Assembly (NCBI RefSeq): GCF_000170795.1
Contig: NZ_ABCM01000003.1
Coordinates: forward strand, 186,001-250,000
Source: Pedobacter sp. BAL39
GTDB taxonomy: Bacteria > Bacteroidota > Bacteroidia > Sphingobacteriales > Sphingobacteriaceae
DNA: 64,000 bases
Direction of reading: 5' to 3'
A program made the position numbers and the translations under genes. Positions 25,533 to 35,739 of the stretch are shown piece after piece; position 1 is the first letter of the stretch, and the number at the start of each line of letters is the position of its first letter. The notes below the pieces were generated by a model that ran no database searches, was not told where the DNA came from, and was given only the letters and a program-made list of their open reading frames with translations.

Positions 25533-25892
25533 ATGAGTGAGATCAAGCAATCATCAACCAACTTCTCAAATAAGCTGGCACTTAGCGAGGAATGTCCGGA
25601 GGCATATGCCGCAAATGTCATCGGCGGGCAATGGACATTGGTAATATGTTCGTGGTTATTGAGTGGTAAACTTAGATTTGGAGAACTAAAGAAAAAATTA
25701 CCTGGCATTACTGAAAGGATGCTGACCTTGCAACTGCGTAAGCTCGAAGAGCATAAAATAATCACCCGGACTGTTCATGCAGAAGTTCCGCCACGTGTTG
25801 AATATGAACTGACAGAAATTGGATACGCATTGAAGTCAGTTATCAGTGAATTAGAAAGTTGGGGCACAAGCCATAAAAAATTGATCGGTTAG
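25533..25892 (+). CDS. HxlR-family transcriptional regulator
   Basis: A 119-residue winged-helix regulator: LALSEECPEAYAANVIGGQW gives the conserved Cys and the start of the DNA-binding domain, RFGELKKKLPGITERMLTLQ the recognition region, and PPRVEYELTEIGYALKSV the wing. Divergent from the saccharopine-dehydrogenase-like gene, its likely target. Confidence 0.92.
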   Translation: MSEIKQSSTNFSNKLALSEECPEAYAANVIGGQWTLVICSWLLSGKLRFGELKKKLPGITERMLTLQLRKLEEHKIITRTVHAEVPPRVEYELTEIGYALKSVISELESWGTSHKKLIG

Positions 25893-25988
25893 TAACCGCA
25901 TTTCTGTCTGAAACTTTGCGATACATTTAAAATTATTCAAACATTGCTATTGTTGGTTCGTTTGTACAACTAATGCTTTGCTATAACC

Positions 25989-26363
25989 ATGAGATATTTT
26001 AGATTAATTTTTATTTGTTTTCTTGTATCTTCTATCATTAGTTTGATAGGAGTATTTATTTTGTCGTCGCTTAAATATATAGGGGACAGTGATTCAGACT
26101 TTAAGAACCTTCCTTATGGCATTGCTGTTGGAGTTAACCTTTACCTTGCGTTGGGAAGCTTACCTATTCTGTTTAATCTTAATGAACGAGTTAGGTCCAG
26201 CGTTATTTGGAGTGCTATAAGCTTCTTTTTGTTACCTATTGTTTTTGTGCTTCTTTTGTTGCTGGCTATGTGGGATGAACCCTGGCCTGGAATCCTATTT
26301 TGTATGCCTTATTTAGTGATATTAACTGTATTATTTTTTCTCCGAAAAAAAAGTGATCGCTAA
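25989..26363 (+). CDS. Four-helix membrane protein, hypothetical
   Basis: A 124-residue integral membrane protein with four hydrophobic segments: LIFICFLVSSIISLIGVFIL (N-terminal), GIAVGVNLYLALGSLPILF, SVIWSAISFFLLPIVFVLLL and GILFCMPYLVILTVLFFL, ending in a basic RKKSDR tail. No family recognised. It stands alone between the HxlR and aldo/keto reductase genes. Confidence 0.7.
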   Translation: MRYFRLIFICFLVSSIISLIGVFILSSLKYIGDSDSDFKNLPYGIAVGVNLYLALGSLPILFNLNERVRSSVIWSAISFFLLPIVFVLLLLLAMWDEPWPGILFCMPYLVILTVLFFLRKKSDR

Positions 26364-26466
26364 CTGTTATAATTGAAATTAAACGTCTGAAAATCTGACT
26401 ACAACAAATACCAACCCGATTACTTCTTGCATCATAACAATCAAGAGTTTTGTACTAGAAATTTAA

Positions 26467-27474
<1,008 letters not shown>

Positions 27475-27500
27475 AATCAAAAGATTGAAACAATTAAGCG

Positions 27501-27523
27501 CAAAGGTGGCTTCGCCACCTTTG
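27501..27523. terminator. Intrinsic terminator after the aldo/keto reductase gene
   Basis: Perfect 10-base arms CAAAGGTGGC (27501-27510) and GCCACCTTTG (27514-27523) enclose TTC, so the turn is C(TTC)G. It lies 27 bases after the reductase stop, separating it from the AraC gene. Confidence 0.8.
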
Positions 27524-27562
27524 TTTCCGTCAAACAAAATTGATTAAATTCGTAAACGAAAA

Positions 27563-28477
27563 ATGCAACGACAATCTAACATCAATCACATTGAAAGTAT
27601 ATCGCAGCTTGTCCGGTTATTGGGACTTCCTGCACCATTGCACCCCTTGATTGCATTGGTAGATTACCATAATGTGTCTATTGAAATGTTCCCGAAAGGG
27701 CAAAAAACAAGTCTTGATTTTTACAAAATTTCCTTTAAGCCTACATTTGCCGGGCAAATAAAATACGGACAAGGTTATTATGATTTTGAAGAAGGCGGAC
27801 TGGCATTTTTGAAGCCAAAACAAATTGTTTTTCCACCAGAAGACATCGAAAGCTATGAGGGGATTGCGCTGTATTTTCACCCGGATTTTATACGGAATCA
27901 TCCATTAGGGAAAACAATCAATCAATATGGCTTTTTTGCCTATGATGTCTCGGAAGCCTTATTTTTATCAGCGAAAGAAAAAGAAATTATAGCCAATTTA
28001 TTTGCTTCAATAGCTAATGAACTGGCCAACAACATTGACGGTTTCAGCCAGGACGTTCTGGTGTCGCAAATAGAATTGTTATTGAATTACAGCAATCGTT
28101 TTTACAACAGACAATTTATTACGAGGAAGGCGGTCAATCATGATATCATCACTTCTTTGGACAAACTCCTAAATACCTACTTTGAAGAAAACATTAGTTT
28201 GAAATATGGCTTGCCCTCCGTAAAATACATCAGCACCGAGTTAAAACTGTCGCAGCGTTATTTGAGTGACATGTTGACTTCATTGACCGGACTAAGCACA
28301 CAACAATATATTCAGCATGCAATCATAGAAAGAGCCAAAGAAAAATTATCAACGACAGATCTCTCTGTTTCGGAAATTGCATACGCATTGGGCTTTGAAC
28401 ATTCACAGTCGTTCAGCAAACTTTTTAAGCTGAAGACCAACCTTTCCCCTTTGGGATTCAGACAGTCATTCAACTAA
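27563..28477 (+). CDS. AraC-family transcriptional regulator
   Basis: A 304-residue regulator. The N-terminal half is a cupin-like effector domain (DYHNVSIEMFPKGQKTSLDF onward). A linker containing NYSNRFYNRQFITRK precedes the double helix-turn-helix domain (about 200-304) with LPSVKYISTELKLSQRYLSD, then LSVSEIAYALGFEHSQSFSK and a final LSPLGFRQSFN. It belongs to the same paralogue group as the AraC genes at 44826..45737 and 52651..53571, which share the RQF.TRK linker. Probable regulator of the aldo/keto reductase upstream. Confidence 0.92.
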   Translation: MQRQSNINHIESISQLVRLLGLPAPLHPLIALVDYHNVSIEMFPKGQKTSLDFYKISFKPTFAGQIKYGQGYYDFEEGGLAFLKPKQIVFPPEDIESYEGIALYFHPDFIRNHPLGKTINQYGFFAYDVSEALFLSAKEKEIIANLFASIANELANNIDGFSQDVLVSQIELLLNYSNRFYNRQFITRKAVNHDIITSLDKLLNTYFEENISLKYGLPSVKYISTELKLSQRYLSDMLTSLTGLSTQQYIQHAIIERAKEKLSTTDLSVSEIAYALGFEHSQSFSKLFKLKTNLSPLGFRQSFN

Positions 28478-28680
28478 AAGAGAAGAGTAGGGCAGACTGC
28501 ACTTAAATGTTCCACTTTGCCACTTAGAAATACGCTCCTATGCGAGGGTGACATTTTTGCTCTATTTACTATCTTTTGCATTATCTAAAAGTAATGACTA
28601 GATTGCCGGACAGCCATTAAATGACATCCTACTAACGGTCTCGGATATTAAATCCGTGATCCTATTAGTACCAAATATAA

Positions 28681-29055
28681 ATGACAGATCCTCATTCCAG
28701 ATACAGGTTAACCCCCATTTTAATAATTGATCCAGATACTGTCTCCCGTTTTATATTAAACTATTCATTGAAGAATCTCTGTGTTATTGTGGATTCGGTT
28801 TCTAGTCTGAAAGAATTAACAGATGATAGGAAATATGATCTGATTCTTATTGATCTTCCCTACAATAATTATGATTGGATTAAAGTTGTCGACTTCTTTC
28901 GCGCAGATGCTTCGCATTTACAGGTTCCAATAGTTGGAATGACTACATTCAAAAACGCTGTATTTAATGGAGCTAAAATTGCTGAGCTTTGTGAGATTTG
29001 TGTGAAGCCGATTGGGACCCGAGACCTACTTAGACGATATTGCAGTATAGTTTAG
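28681..29055 (+). CDS. Single-domain receiver-like protein
   Basis: A 124-residue protein resembling a response-regulator receiver: LIIDPDTVSR near residue 16 (acidic pocket, with DPD instead of the usual DD), phospho-acceptor Asp in ILIDLPYNN, switch Thr in IVGMTTF, and Lys in EICVKPIGTRDL. The pieces are there, so it may be functional though divergent. No kinase is adjacent. Output domain absent. Confidence 0.7.
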   Translation: MTDPHSRYRLTPILIIDPDTVSRFILNYSLKNLCVIVDSVSSLKELTDDRKYDLILIDLPYNNYDWIKVVDFFRADASHLQVPIVGMTTFKNAVFNGAKIAELCEICVKPIGTRDLLRRYCSIV

Positions 29056-29084
29056 AGGTCTGATGGTTGAACAGCTGGATTGAA

Positions 29085-29386
29085 CTATGGGCTTAGCGAC
29101 TTTCCACAATGTGCACAAAAATTATCCTTGGTGCTGTGGATGGGAAAATGACACTCTGGGCATGTGCGCTTAGCCTCGTCAGTCGCTCTCGCCATTTCAA
29201 CTGATACGATTCCGGTTGGTACTGCAATGATCTGAAGCTGGCCACACTCTCTAGGAAAACAGAAAGAATACTCAACAAAATCATTACCAGCAAAACCATA
29301 TCAAATAGTTTCCCCGCAGGCGTATCTGAGCGGAAGATGATGATATAGATTTTTTTTCTTAAGATGTCATTGCTTCTCTTTTGCAT
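29085..29386 (-). pseudogene. Remnant of a voltage-gated-type ion channel gene with an internal out-of-frame deletion
   Basis: Reading leftward from ATG 29386, the N-terminal part (RKKIYIIIFRSDTPAGKLFD, then VVFLESVASF-like helix S1) matches the start of Bacteroidota six-helix ion transporters. After about residue 48 the frame changes. In another frame from near 29245 to the stop at 29085-29087 the sequence reads IIAVPTGIVSVEMARA, then a zinc ribbon CPECHFPIH ... CAHCGKSL, which is the normal C-terminus of the same family. Helices S2 to S6 and the pore selectivity filter are missing, so the gene is dead. A 97-residue open frame here is an artefact of the wrong frame after the junction. Confidence 0.8.
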
Positions 29387-29489
29387 AGAGACATCCCTAT
29401 TTGACGGTGTACGTGCTGTAATTCTGAATATTCATGGAAAGAGCCGACTCCTTTACCTCAAAAATGTATATTTGAAATTTAATAAAGTT

Positions 29490-30806
29490 ATGGAAAAATC
29501 AGCGATAGATAGAATAATGGCGCCAGTAAGCCGATTTATACATCTGGAATATACCAGCGGAATTGTTTTGCTAATCAGCGTCGTAGTTGCCATCATTTGG
29601 GCAAATTCTGCCTATCATGACTTTTACGAACATCTCTGGCACATCAATTTTTCAATAGGATTTGATAACTTCATGTTGACCCATCCTTTACATATTTGGA
29701 TCAACGATGGCCTTATGGCCGTGTTTTTCTTCGTAATTGGGTTGGAATTGAAACGTGAATTTATGGAGGGGGAGTTGTCTTCGCTTAAAAAGGCCTCGCT
29801 ACCCATGACAGCTGCACTTGGCGGTATGCTGGTTCCTGCATTGATTTATTTTGCGATCAACAAGGGCACTGAAGCCTCACATGGCTGGGGAATCCCAATG
29901 GCGACCGATATTGCTTTTGCACTCGCATTACTTTCTATGGCCAGCAAGCACATTCCTGTTTCCATAAAGGTGTTTTTGTCAGCACTTGCTGTTGCTGATG
30001 ATTTGGGTGCAGTGTTGGTGATTGCCTTTTTCTATACTGCAGAAATCAACTTCGTTGCACTGGGCATAGGTGTTGGTTTTCTGCTGCTGCTCATTGCAGG
30101 CAATGGCATGGGCATTAGAAACAGTTTATTTTACCTGATTATAGGCTTCGGTGTATGGATCGGTTTTCTGCTTTCCGGTGTCCACGCGACAATTGCAGGG
30201 GTTTTAGTTGCTTTCACAATACCGGCAGTGACCAAGATTAATGAGGTGATTTACTCGGATAATCTGCGAAAATTATCCTACGATTTTCAGGAAGATATTC
30301 CTGAAAAGGGCAGCCTCATTACACCGAAACAAAACGTTACCATTCAGAGAGTGAAAAGTTTAAGCATGGCAGCTGAGACACCGCTTCAAACTATTGAGCA
30401 TGCGCTTCATCCCTGGGTAGCATTTGTGATCATGCCCCTGTTTGCCTTGGCTAACGCTGGCATAGTGATCGGGGCTGATTTTTTTACCTCAATTGTAAAT
30501 CCTGTCTCTATCGGTGTGGCTGCTGGTTTGATTGTTGGAAAATTCGCTGGCATTTTGCTGTTTTGCTGGATCATGGTTAAGCTTGGACTCGCAAGTCTTC
30601 CAGAAGAAGCAAACTGGAAGCACGTAGCTGGTGTAGCATTACTCGCAGGGATAGGTTTCACGATGTCTTTGTTCATAAGTGGGCTTGCATTCAAAAATCC
30701 CGTCTTTATTGATCAGGCGAAGTATGGTATATTAATTGCATCGGTGTTTGCCGGTATTATGGGCACCTTAGTACTTAGACGAATTGGGAAGTCAAGTGTC
30801 AACTAG
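29490..30806 (+). CDS. nhaA: Na+/H+ antiporter NhaA
   Basis: Inner-membrane antiporter of 438 residues exporting Na+ (or Li+) for protons. About 12 membrane helices. Family landmarks: IWINDGLMAVFFFVIGLELK (about 66-85), GWGIPMATDIAFALALL, and the ion-binding Asp pair in SALAVADDLGAVLVIAFFYT. The C-terminal GIGFTMSLFISGLAF is conserved. I chose ATG 29490 because NhaA proteins begin close to the first helix; an upstream in-frame ATG at 29364 would add 42 non-homologous residues overlapping the channel remnant. Stops of this gene and of 30838..32160 converge. Confidence 0.95.
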   Translation: MEKSAIDRIMAPVSRFIHLEYTSGIVLLISVVVAIIWANSAYHDFYEHLWHINFSIGFDNFMLTHPLHIWINDGLMAVFFFVIGLELKREFMEGELSSLKKASLPMTAALGGMLVPALIYFAINKGTEASHGWGIPMATDIAFALALLSMASKHIPVSIKVFLSALAVADDLGAVLVIAFFYTAEINFVALGIGVGFLLLLIAGNGMGIRNSLFYLIIGFGVWIGFLLSGVHATIAGVLVAFTIPAVTKINEVIYSDNLRKLSYDFQEDIPEKGSLITPKQNVTIQRVKSLSMAAETPLQTIEHALHPWVAFVIMPLFALANAGIVIGADFFTSIVNPVSIGVAAGLIVGKFAGILLFCWIMVKLGLASLPEEANWKHVAGVALLAGIGFTMSLFISGLAFKNPVFIDQAKYGILIASVFAGIMGTLVLRRIGKSSVN

Positions 30807-30837
30807 CTTCATAATTTTTACGATTTCAAATTTATAG

Positions 30838-32160
30838 CTACTGTTCAATCAATAGCTTTAGAGAGTCAGATCCCAGCCGTGTTTTAAGCCAGCGTTGAAG
30901 CCTGGTACGCTCAGTGCTGGAAATACTGTTATTGAAACTCATCAGCGCTAGCGTAACAGTATCCCTTCTTGAAGTATCCAGACGTTTAACCTCAACATGA
31001 TTGATGCTATAGGCAGATAAATCAGGATATAACGACCTGAGCTCATTCTTAAGATCGGGGATTGGCTTGTCGATCGATTGATAGGTGGTGCTTTTGCGGG
31101 CAGTAGAGTCTTTATTATATACAGCCTCCAGTATGCTGGCTTTGATCTGGGAAAAATCTAACTCGTTTTTAGCATTCAGCCCTTGTCGGATAGTTAGTTT
31201 GGTATGGTTAAGTTTATATGCCGGCATCTTTTTTTTCAAACTGTCAATTTGTTGAGGTGTAAGTTCGTAACCAAGTAAAAGCAGGTCAATTTCATTTCCG
31301 TTGCGGCTATACTTGTAATTTCTTGTGATGACCTGGGTATTAGTATAGCGCAGTTCCTTATCAATAAAATCACGTGCATTGTTTTCAAAAATGCTGCGGT
31401 CTACGATCCGGTAGGCTAAATAAACACTTGGGGCGGCCGTAATCAGCACCAGGATTAATATATAGCGGCGAACCCGTTTTTCATAAGCTTTATCTTCAAA
31501 CTCCCGTTTATGAAAGTTCAGGTACCGCACTATTAAGTAAGTCGCCACACAGATGAAAATGCTATTGATAAAATAAAGATATATTGCCCCAATAAAAAAA
31601 TAGAGATTTCCAGAGGCCAGCCCATAACCTGCCGTACATAACGGAGGCATCAAAGCGGTTGCTATAGCTACGCCCGGAATGGTGTTCGTTTTTTCTTTCC
31701 TCGTGGCTGCAATGATGCCGGCAAGCCCTCCAAACCCGGCTATAAATACGTCCCATATGGAGGGTGAGGTACGGGCTAACAATTCCGACGATGCATCATG
31801 CAATGGTGTAATCCAAAAATAAAGTGTAGAGGCGATGATGCTAATAACCGTGGCAATAGCTAAGTTTCGGGCTGCCTTTTTTACGAGTTCAAAATCATTG
31901 ATTCCAATGCCAAGGCCGAGGCCCATAATTGGCCCCATTAACGGAGAAATGAGCATCGCACCGATGATTACGGCGGTGGAGTTTACATTTAGTCCGATTG
32001 AAGCGATAAAAATGGCAAAGATTAGTGTCCAGAGATTTGCGCCCTTAAATTCTACATTCTTCCTGATCGATTCTATGGTGTCAATCTCGTCAGCATTGTC
32101 CTCATGAAGGCTAAAACGGTAGCGTAAAAAACGCTTAACGGCTAAGTAAATCTCGTTCAT
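30838..32160 (-). CDS. DUF389 membrane protein (TIGR00341 family)
   Basis: A 440-residue membrane protein. The DUF389 core, about 40-260, has five or six helices including NLWTLIFAIFIASIGLNVNS and AVIIGAMLISPLMGPIMGLG, with TIPGVAIATALMPPLCTAGY later. The soluble C-terminal 180 residues (LGYELTPQQIDSLKKKMPAY onward) are specific to Bacteroidota members. Function is not established; family members are described as hydrophobic-domain proteins of unknown role. I chose ATG 32160; the upstream TTG is unlikely. Confidence 0.88.
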   Translation of the reverse strand: MNEIYLAVKRFLRYRFSLHEDNADEIDTIESIRKNVEFKGANLWTLIFAIFIASIGLNVNSTAVIIGAMLISPLMGPIMGLGLGIGINDFELVKKAARNLAIATVISIIASTLYFWITPLHDASSELLARTSPSIWDVFIAGFGGLAGIIAATRKEKTNTIPGVAIATALMPPLCTAGYGLASGNLYFFIGAIYLYFINSIFICVATYLIVRYLNFHKREFEDKAYEKRVRRYILILVLITAAPSVYLAYRIVDRSIFENNARDFIDKELRYTNTQVITRNYKYSRNGNEIDLLLLGYELTPQQIDSLKKKMPAYKLNHTKLTIRQGLNAKNELDFSQIKASILEAVYNKDSTARKSTTYQSIDKPIPDLKNELRSLYPDLSAYSINHVEVKRLDTSRRDTVTLALMSFNNSISSTERTRLQRWLKTRLGSDSLKLLIEQ

Positions 32161-32313
32161 TTTGCAAGATACCAAATTGTGCTTTAAATGCAGTTCCGGA
32201 CTTCAGTTCCTCGTTTCCGTTTTAACAAATTTCTTTTGAAGGGGCCAAGCTGCCACGTGTCGTGTTAAAATGATGGATCGGTTGTTGATGGAATTCAATT
32301 AAAAGCCATTATT

Positions 32314-33030
32314 ATGCAGATTCACGCCCAACGTCTTCTTGAATTCTCACTCGATGCCAAAGATGGAGAAATTGGTAAAATTAAGGACATCTACTTCGAT
32401 GATCATACTTGGGAACTTCGCTACTTCATAGTGGAAACGGGAAGCTGGCTTTTTCAACGCAAGGTATTAATATCTCCTGACGCTGTAGATAGTGAGGCGA
32501 AAATCAGCTCGAATGTACTTCCGGTTAATCTTACTAAGGATCAGGTCGAACATAGCCCTAATATTGATACTGACATGCCAGTTTCCCGTCAGATGGAATC
32601 CAGTCTGTTTGACTATTACTCATGGCCATTATTTGGCAGGGCTGGAATGGGATATCCAACAACTGGCATGCTAAAAGGAGCTACAGCCTTCGCAAATAAG
32701 GTTGAGCGTGAGCCAGACTTTGATCCTCATCTCAGAAGTTTCAAGCACATTGCTCAGTATGAAGTTTGGAACGCTCAGGGACGTGTAGGTTTGGCTAAGG
32801 ACTTCATCATTAACACCTCTGATTGGAAAATTTCTTTTCTGCTGCTAGACGACGCCTCAACGTCTGACAGGGAAAGGGTTGTAGTTGCTGCTGAATGCAT
32901 CATCTCTGTCGACTGGGATACCTACAAGGTGAAGATCTCTTTGAAAAATGATGAGATACAATCTGCCTTGAGAATCAATCCTCAAGGCTTTTTCGCTGAG
33001 GACAGCGATCGCCTGCCTCCATTTAAATAG
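32314..33030 (+). CDS. PRC-barrel domain protein
   Basis: A 238-residue soluble protein with two PRC-barrel modules: DAKDGEIGKIKDIYFDDHTW near residue 14 and NAQGRVGLAKDFIINTSDW near 152. PRC barrels bind RNA-processing or photosynthetic partners in other organisms; stress-related roles are reported for stand-alone bacterial versions. The middle part (DYYSWPLFGRAGMGYPTTG) is a variable linker. Divergent from the DUF389 gene; converges on acr3 with only two bases between stops. Confidence 0.88.
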   Translation: MQIHAQRLLEFSLDAKDGEIGKIKDIYFDDHTWELRYFIVETGSWLFQRKVLISPDAVDSEAKISSNVLPVNLTKDQVEHSPNIDTDMPVSRQMESSLFDYYSWPLFGRAGMGYPTTGMLKGATAFANKVEREPDFDPHLRSFKHIAQYEVWNAQGRVGLAKDFIINTSDWKISFLLLDDASTSDRERVVVAAECIISVDWDTYKVKISLKNDEIQSALRINPQGFFAEDSDRLPPFK

Positions 33031-33032
33031 TT

Positions 33033-34103
33033 CTAGGTAGTAACTGGGTAATATTTCTTTCTAAACCAGAAGGCAAGGTTTACCAGTGCAATCAATGCAG
33101 GAACTTCTACAAGCGGGCCAATCACACCAGCAAAGGCCTGACCCGAGTTGATGCCAAAAATACCGATTGCAACTGCAATGGCGAGTTCAAAGTTGTTACC
33201 TGTAGCAGTAAAAGCAATGGACGTACTTCTCGAATAGTCCGCTCCAAAGTATTTACCGGCAAAAAAGCTGATCACAAACATAATGGCGAAGTAGATCACC
33301 AAGGGCATCGCAATGCGAACCACATCCATAGGTATCTGTACGATCAGGCTACCTTTTAGGCTGAACATAACGACGATGGTAAATAACAGTGCGATCAATG
33401 TAAGGGGCGAAATAAATGATACAAACTTGTTCTCGAACCAATCTGCTCCTTTAAAACTGATCAAGGCATACCTGCTGATGATTCCCAGTAAAAAGGGTAG
33501 ACCCAGGTATATGCCGACACTTTTAGCGATCTCTCCAATAGTGATATTTACCTCGATGCTTTTCAAACCAAAAAATGGGGGCAATACAGTGATGAAAACG
33601 TAGGCAAACACACTGTAAAGCAGTACCTGGAAAATGCTGTTCAGTGCAATCAACCCGGCAGCATACTCGCGGTTTCCTTCTGCCAGTTCATTCCAAACCA
33701 CTACCATTGCAATACAACGGGCAAGGCCGATCAGGATGAGACCGACCATGTATTCCGGATCATCTCTCAAAAATGTGATCGACAGAAAGAACATCAACAG
33801 TGGGCCAATAACCCAATTAAGGACCAGAGAGACGCTAAGTACCTTGGTGTCTTTAAATACTTCGCCCATCTTTTCATACTTCACTTTGGCGAGTGGTGGA
33901 TACATCATCAGGATCAGACCGATAGCTAAGGGGATGTTGGTGGTACCGGAAGAGAAGGAGTTGATAAAGCTGGAAGATGATGGGATGAAATAGCCGATTC
34001 CTACCCCGATGGCCATGGCAATAAAAATCCATAGTGTTAAGTAACGATCAAGAAAACCAAGTTTCTTTCTTTCTGCTACTGGGGCGCAGTTGTTTGCACT
34101 CAT
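33033..34103 (-). CDS. acr3: ACR3-family arsenite efflux permease
   Basis: Inner-membrane arsenite exporter of 356 residues with about 10 helices. Landmarks: [20 protein letters not shown] at the N-terminus, [30 protein letters not shown], and [20 protein letters not shown] containing the conserved transport Cys. The C-terminal [17 protein letters not shown] region is present as [20 protein letters not shown]. The start lies three bases after the arsC stop, so arsenate reductase and exporter form an operon. Confidence 0.95.
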   Translation of the reverse strand: MSANNCAPVAERKKLGFLDRYLTLWIFIAMAIGVGIGYFIPSSSSFINSFSSGTTNIPLAIGLILMMYPPLAKVKYEKMGEVFKDTKVLSVSLVLNWVIGPLLMFFLSITFLRDDPEYMVGLILIGLARCIAMVVVWNELAEGNREYAAGLIALNSIFQVLLYSVFAYVFITVLPPFFGLKSIEVNITIGEIAKSVGIYLGLPFLLGIISRYALISFKGADWFENKFVSFISPLTLIALLFTIVVMFSLKGSLIVQIPMDVVRIAMPLVIYFAIMFVISFFAGKYFGADYSRSTSIAFTATGNNFELAIAVAIGIFGINSGQAFAGVIGPLVEVPALIALVNLAFWFRKKYYPVTT

Positions 34104-34106
34104 TAC

Positions 34107-34526
34107 CTAAGGTTTAATATGCTGGTTCACAAAATCTGATGCATAAGCTTTAATCATGTCCCTCACTTTGACGAATTCCCTGATTACTTCTTCCGGGCTG
34201 CCGGTAGCTTTTGCGGGATCAGGGAAATTATAATGGAAACGTTCCACTTTTCCAGGAAAGAAAGGGCAGGCTTCATTTGCATTGTCGCAAACAGTAATCA
34301 CCGCATCAAAGTTAATTTGTGCATATTCATCCACATGGTTTGAGGTGTGTCCGGAGATGTCGATGTGATCATCTGCCATTACCTGAATGGCCTTCGGATT
34401 AACTCCATGGGTTTCTATGCCGGCACTATAAATTTCTGCACGGTCACCTGCAAAATGTCTTAAATAACCTTCTGCCAATTGGCTTCGGCAACTGTTTCCT
34501 GTGCACAGTACTAATACTTTTTTCAT
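34107..34526 (-). CDS. arsC: Arsenate reductase, low-molecular-weight phosphatase type
   Basis: Reduces arsenate to arsenite using thioredoxin, 139 residues, cytosolic. The P-loop CTGNSCRS (Cys8 to Arg14, CX5R) and the redox pair Cys...Cys in ITVCDNANEACPFFPG are complete, with the catalytic Asp in HYNFPDPAK. First gene of the arsC-acr3 operon. The usual arsR regulator is not next to it; the 154-base upstream stretch carries an ArsR-like inverted repeat. Confidence 0.93.
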   Translation of the reverse strand: MKKVLVLCTGNSCRSQLAEGYLRHFAGDRAEIYSAGIETHGVNPKAIQVMADDHIDISGHTSNHVDEYAQINFDAVITVCDNANEACPFFPGKVERFHYNFPDPAKATGSPEEVIREFVKVRDMIKAYASDFVNQHIKP

Positions 34527-34637
34527 CTTTTTTAGTTTTTAATCGGCAGGCTATTCCTTTGGCGCCAAACGCAAGATGGAACTCGTACTGCTTTATATTG
34601 CAATATTACGATAATAGGAATAAGCTACCAAATATTA

Positions 34638-34653
34638 ATCGTAAAATAACGAT
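34638..34653. promoter_or_regulatory. Candidate ArsR-type operator
   Basis: Inverted arms ATCGT (34638-34642) and ACGAT (34649-34653) with 6 bases between lie upstream of arsC. An extra TTACGATAATA element sits nearby. An arsR gene elsewhere could act here. Confidence 0.35.
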
Positions 34654-34680
34654 AGAGCTGGGGAATATGAAAATTTATGA

Positions 34681-35085
34681 TCAGGGTTTGGCGCGGGATC
34701 TTACAAAGGTCTGTTTATCCCACGCTGACCCGACTCCTATTCCAACAGGCTTAGTCAGGTAAATCAGCTTGCCGTCTTGTGATAGGATCTCACTATAGGG
34801 TGCGTGATGTTCGGTGTCTTCAGGCATGACTAGTTTTCCATCCTTCAGGAAAGCCTTATAGACATCACCGCTTTCCTTTTTTTGAAATTTGCTTGTCCAA
34901 TCCATGATGGTGGCGTAACCATCTTCGAATGATATTTCCAGGTGCCTGGTCGTTTTTTTGTCTACCCATGTTCCTATGAAGCGCTTGTTAACATGCTCTG
35001 CTGCGGGAGCGGATTGAGCCCGGCTATATTGATTGGCCAGCAGCAAAGCGAATAGGATAGGGATAGATCTTATATATGTTGTCAT
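34681..35085 (-). CDS. Secreted hypothetical protein
   Basis: A 134-residue protein with a signal peptide (IPILFALLLANQYSRAQS, cleavage about residue 24). The mature 110 residues are beta-rich with KRFIGTWVDKKTTRHLEISF and DGKLVMPEDTEHHAPYSEI, a lipocalin-like or calycin-like pattern. I do not recognise the family. It is divergent from the 35193..35576 gene and on the same strand as arsC, upstream of it. Confidence 0.65.
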   Translation of the reverse strand: MTTYIRSIPILFALLLANQYSRAQSAPAAEHVNKRFIGTWVDKKTTRHLEISFEDGYATIMDWTSKFQKKESGDVYKAFLKDGKLVMPEDTEHHAPYSEILSQDGKLIYLTKPVGIGVGSAWDKQTFVRSRAKP

Positions 35086-35192
35086 CTGTGGCAGTTTTAT
35101 GAGTAAGTTTTTAATGACGACAAATTTTAATCCAGAGTGCTGACCAGGTGATCTTTTGACATGTTACTTATTTGAGCTACATTTGCGGCCAA

Positions 35193-35576
35193 ATGATCAA
35201 TCGACTAATTGCCATAACTTTGCTTGTAGCATTGATAAGTGCCAACTTATCCCGATTTGTCGTTTATGCCGAATTTAAAGCTAATCAGCAATACATAGCT
35301 GCTGCACTTTGCGAGAACAGGGATAAGCCAGAAATGCATTGTGATGGTAAGTGTTACCTGATGAAGAAGTTAAAAGAGGCAGAAGATAAAGAAAAGAAGC
35401 AGGAGCAGGCCAGTCAAAAAAAAGGTGCGCAGGATGTATTTATCATAACCAGTCCTATGCAAATTTCATTTGTCACTTTTCTTTCAAAAAAGAAAAGGCC
35501 AGTGCCTCATTTGTTTCAGCTTCCTGAAATCAGTTCCGATATTCTTCATCCACCGCCTGCCGGAATATTTTCCTAA
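35193..35576 (+). CDS. Small membrane-anchored protein with an HCDGKC motif
   Basis: A 127-residue protein starting MINRLIAITLLVALISANLS, an N-terminal membrane helix. It carries CENRDKPEMHCDGKCYLMKK at about residues 41-60 (three Cys and one His), then a Lys/Glu-rich charged helix. This short family is common in Bacteroidota near copper and cytochrome genes and probably binds a metal; no function is established. I chose ATG 35193, which begins the hydrophobic segment. It precedes the MbnP/MbnH operon by 163 bases and is a plausible member. Confidence 0.75.
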   Translation: MINRLIAITLLVALISANLSRFVVYAEFKANQQYIAAALCENRDKPEMHCDGKCYLMKKLKEAEDKEKKQEQASQKKGAQDVFIITSPMQISFVTFLSKKKRPVPHLFQLPEISSDILHPPPAGIFS

Positions 35577-35739
35577 ATACAAGTTTTTTATTGCAGTAGA
35601 ATCAGGGAACTCATTAATCAGTTAATGAAGAATTTTACCTTGATGTAATTCGCTGCGCAATTACTCACAAAATAAATTTTAGGCCGTACAACTTGCCTAG
35701 TGCATGTAGTAGGCTAAGCTTAATTTAAAATTTGCATAA

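Noticed and set aside
29093..29386. A 97-residue open frame taken as an intact small protein
   Set aside because: Its C-terminal half is the wrong frame of a channel zinc-ribbon; the real content is an out-of-frame remnant.
29364..29489. A 42-residue N-terminal extension of NhaA
   Set aside because: NhaA proteins start close to the first helix; these residues do not match and lie over the channel remnant.
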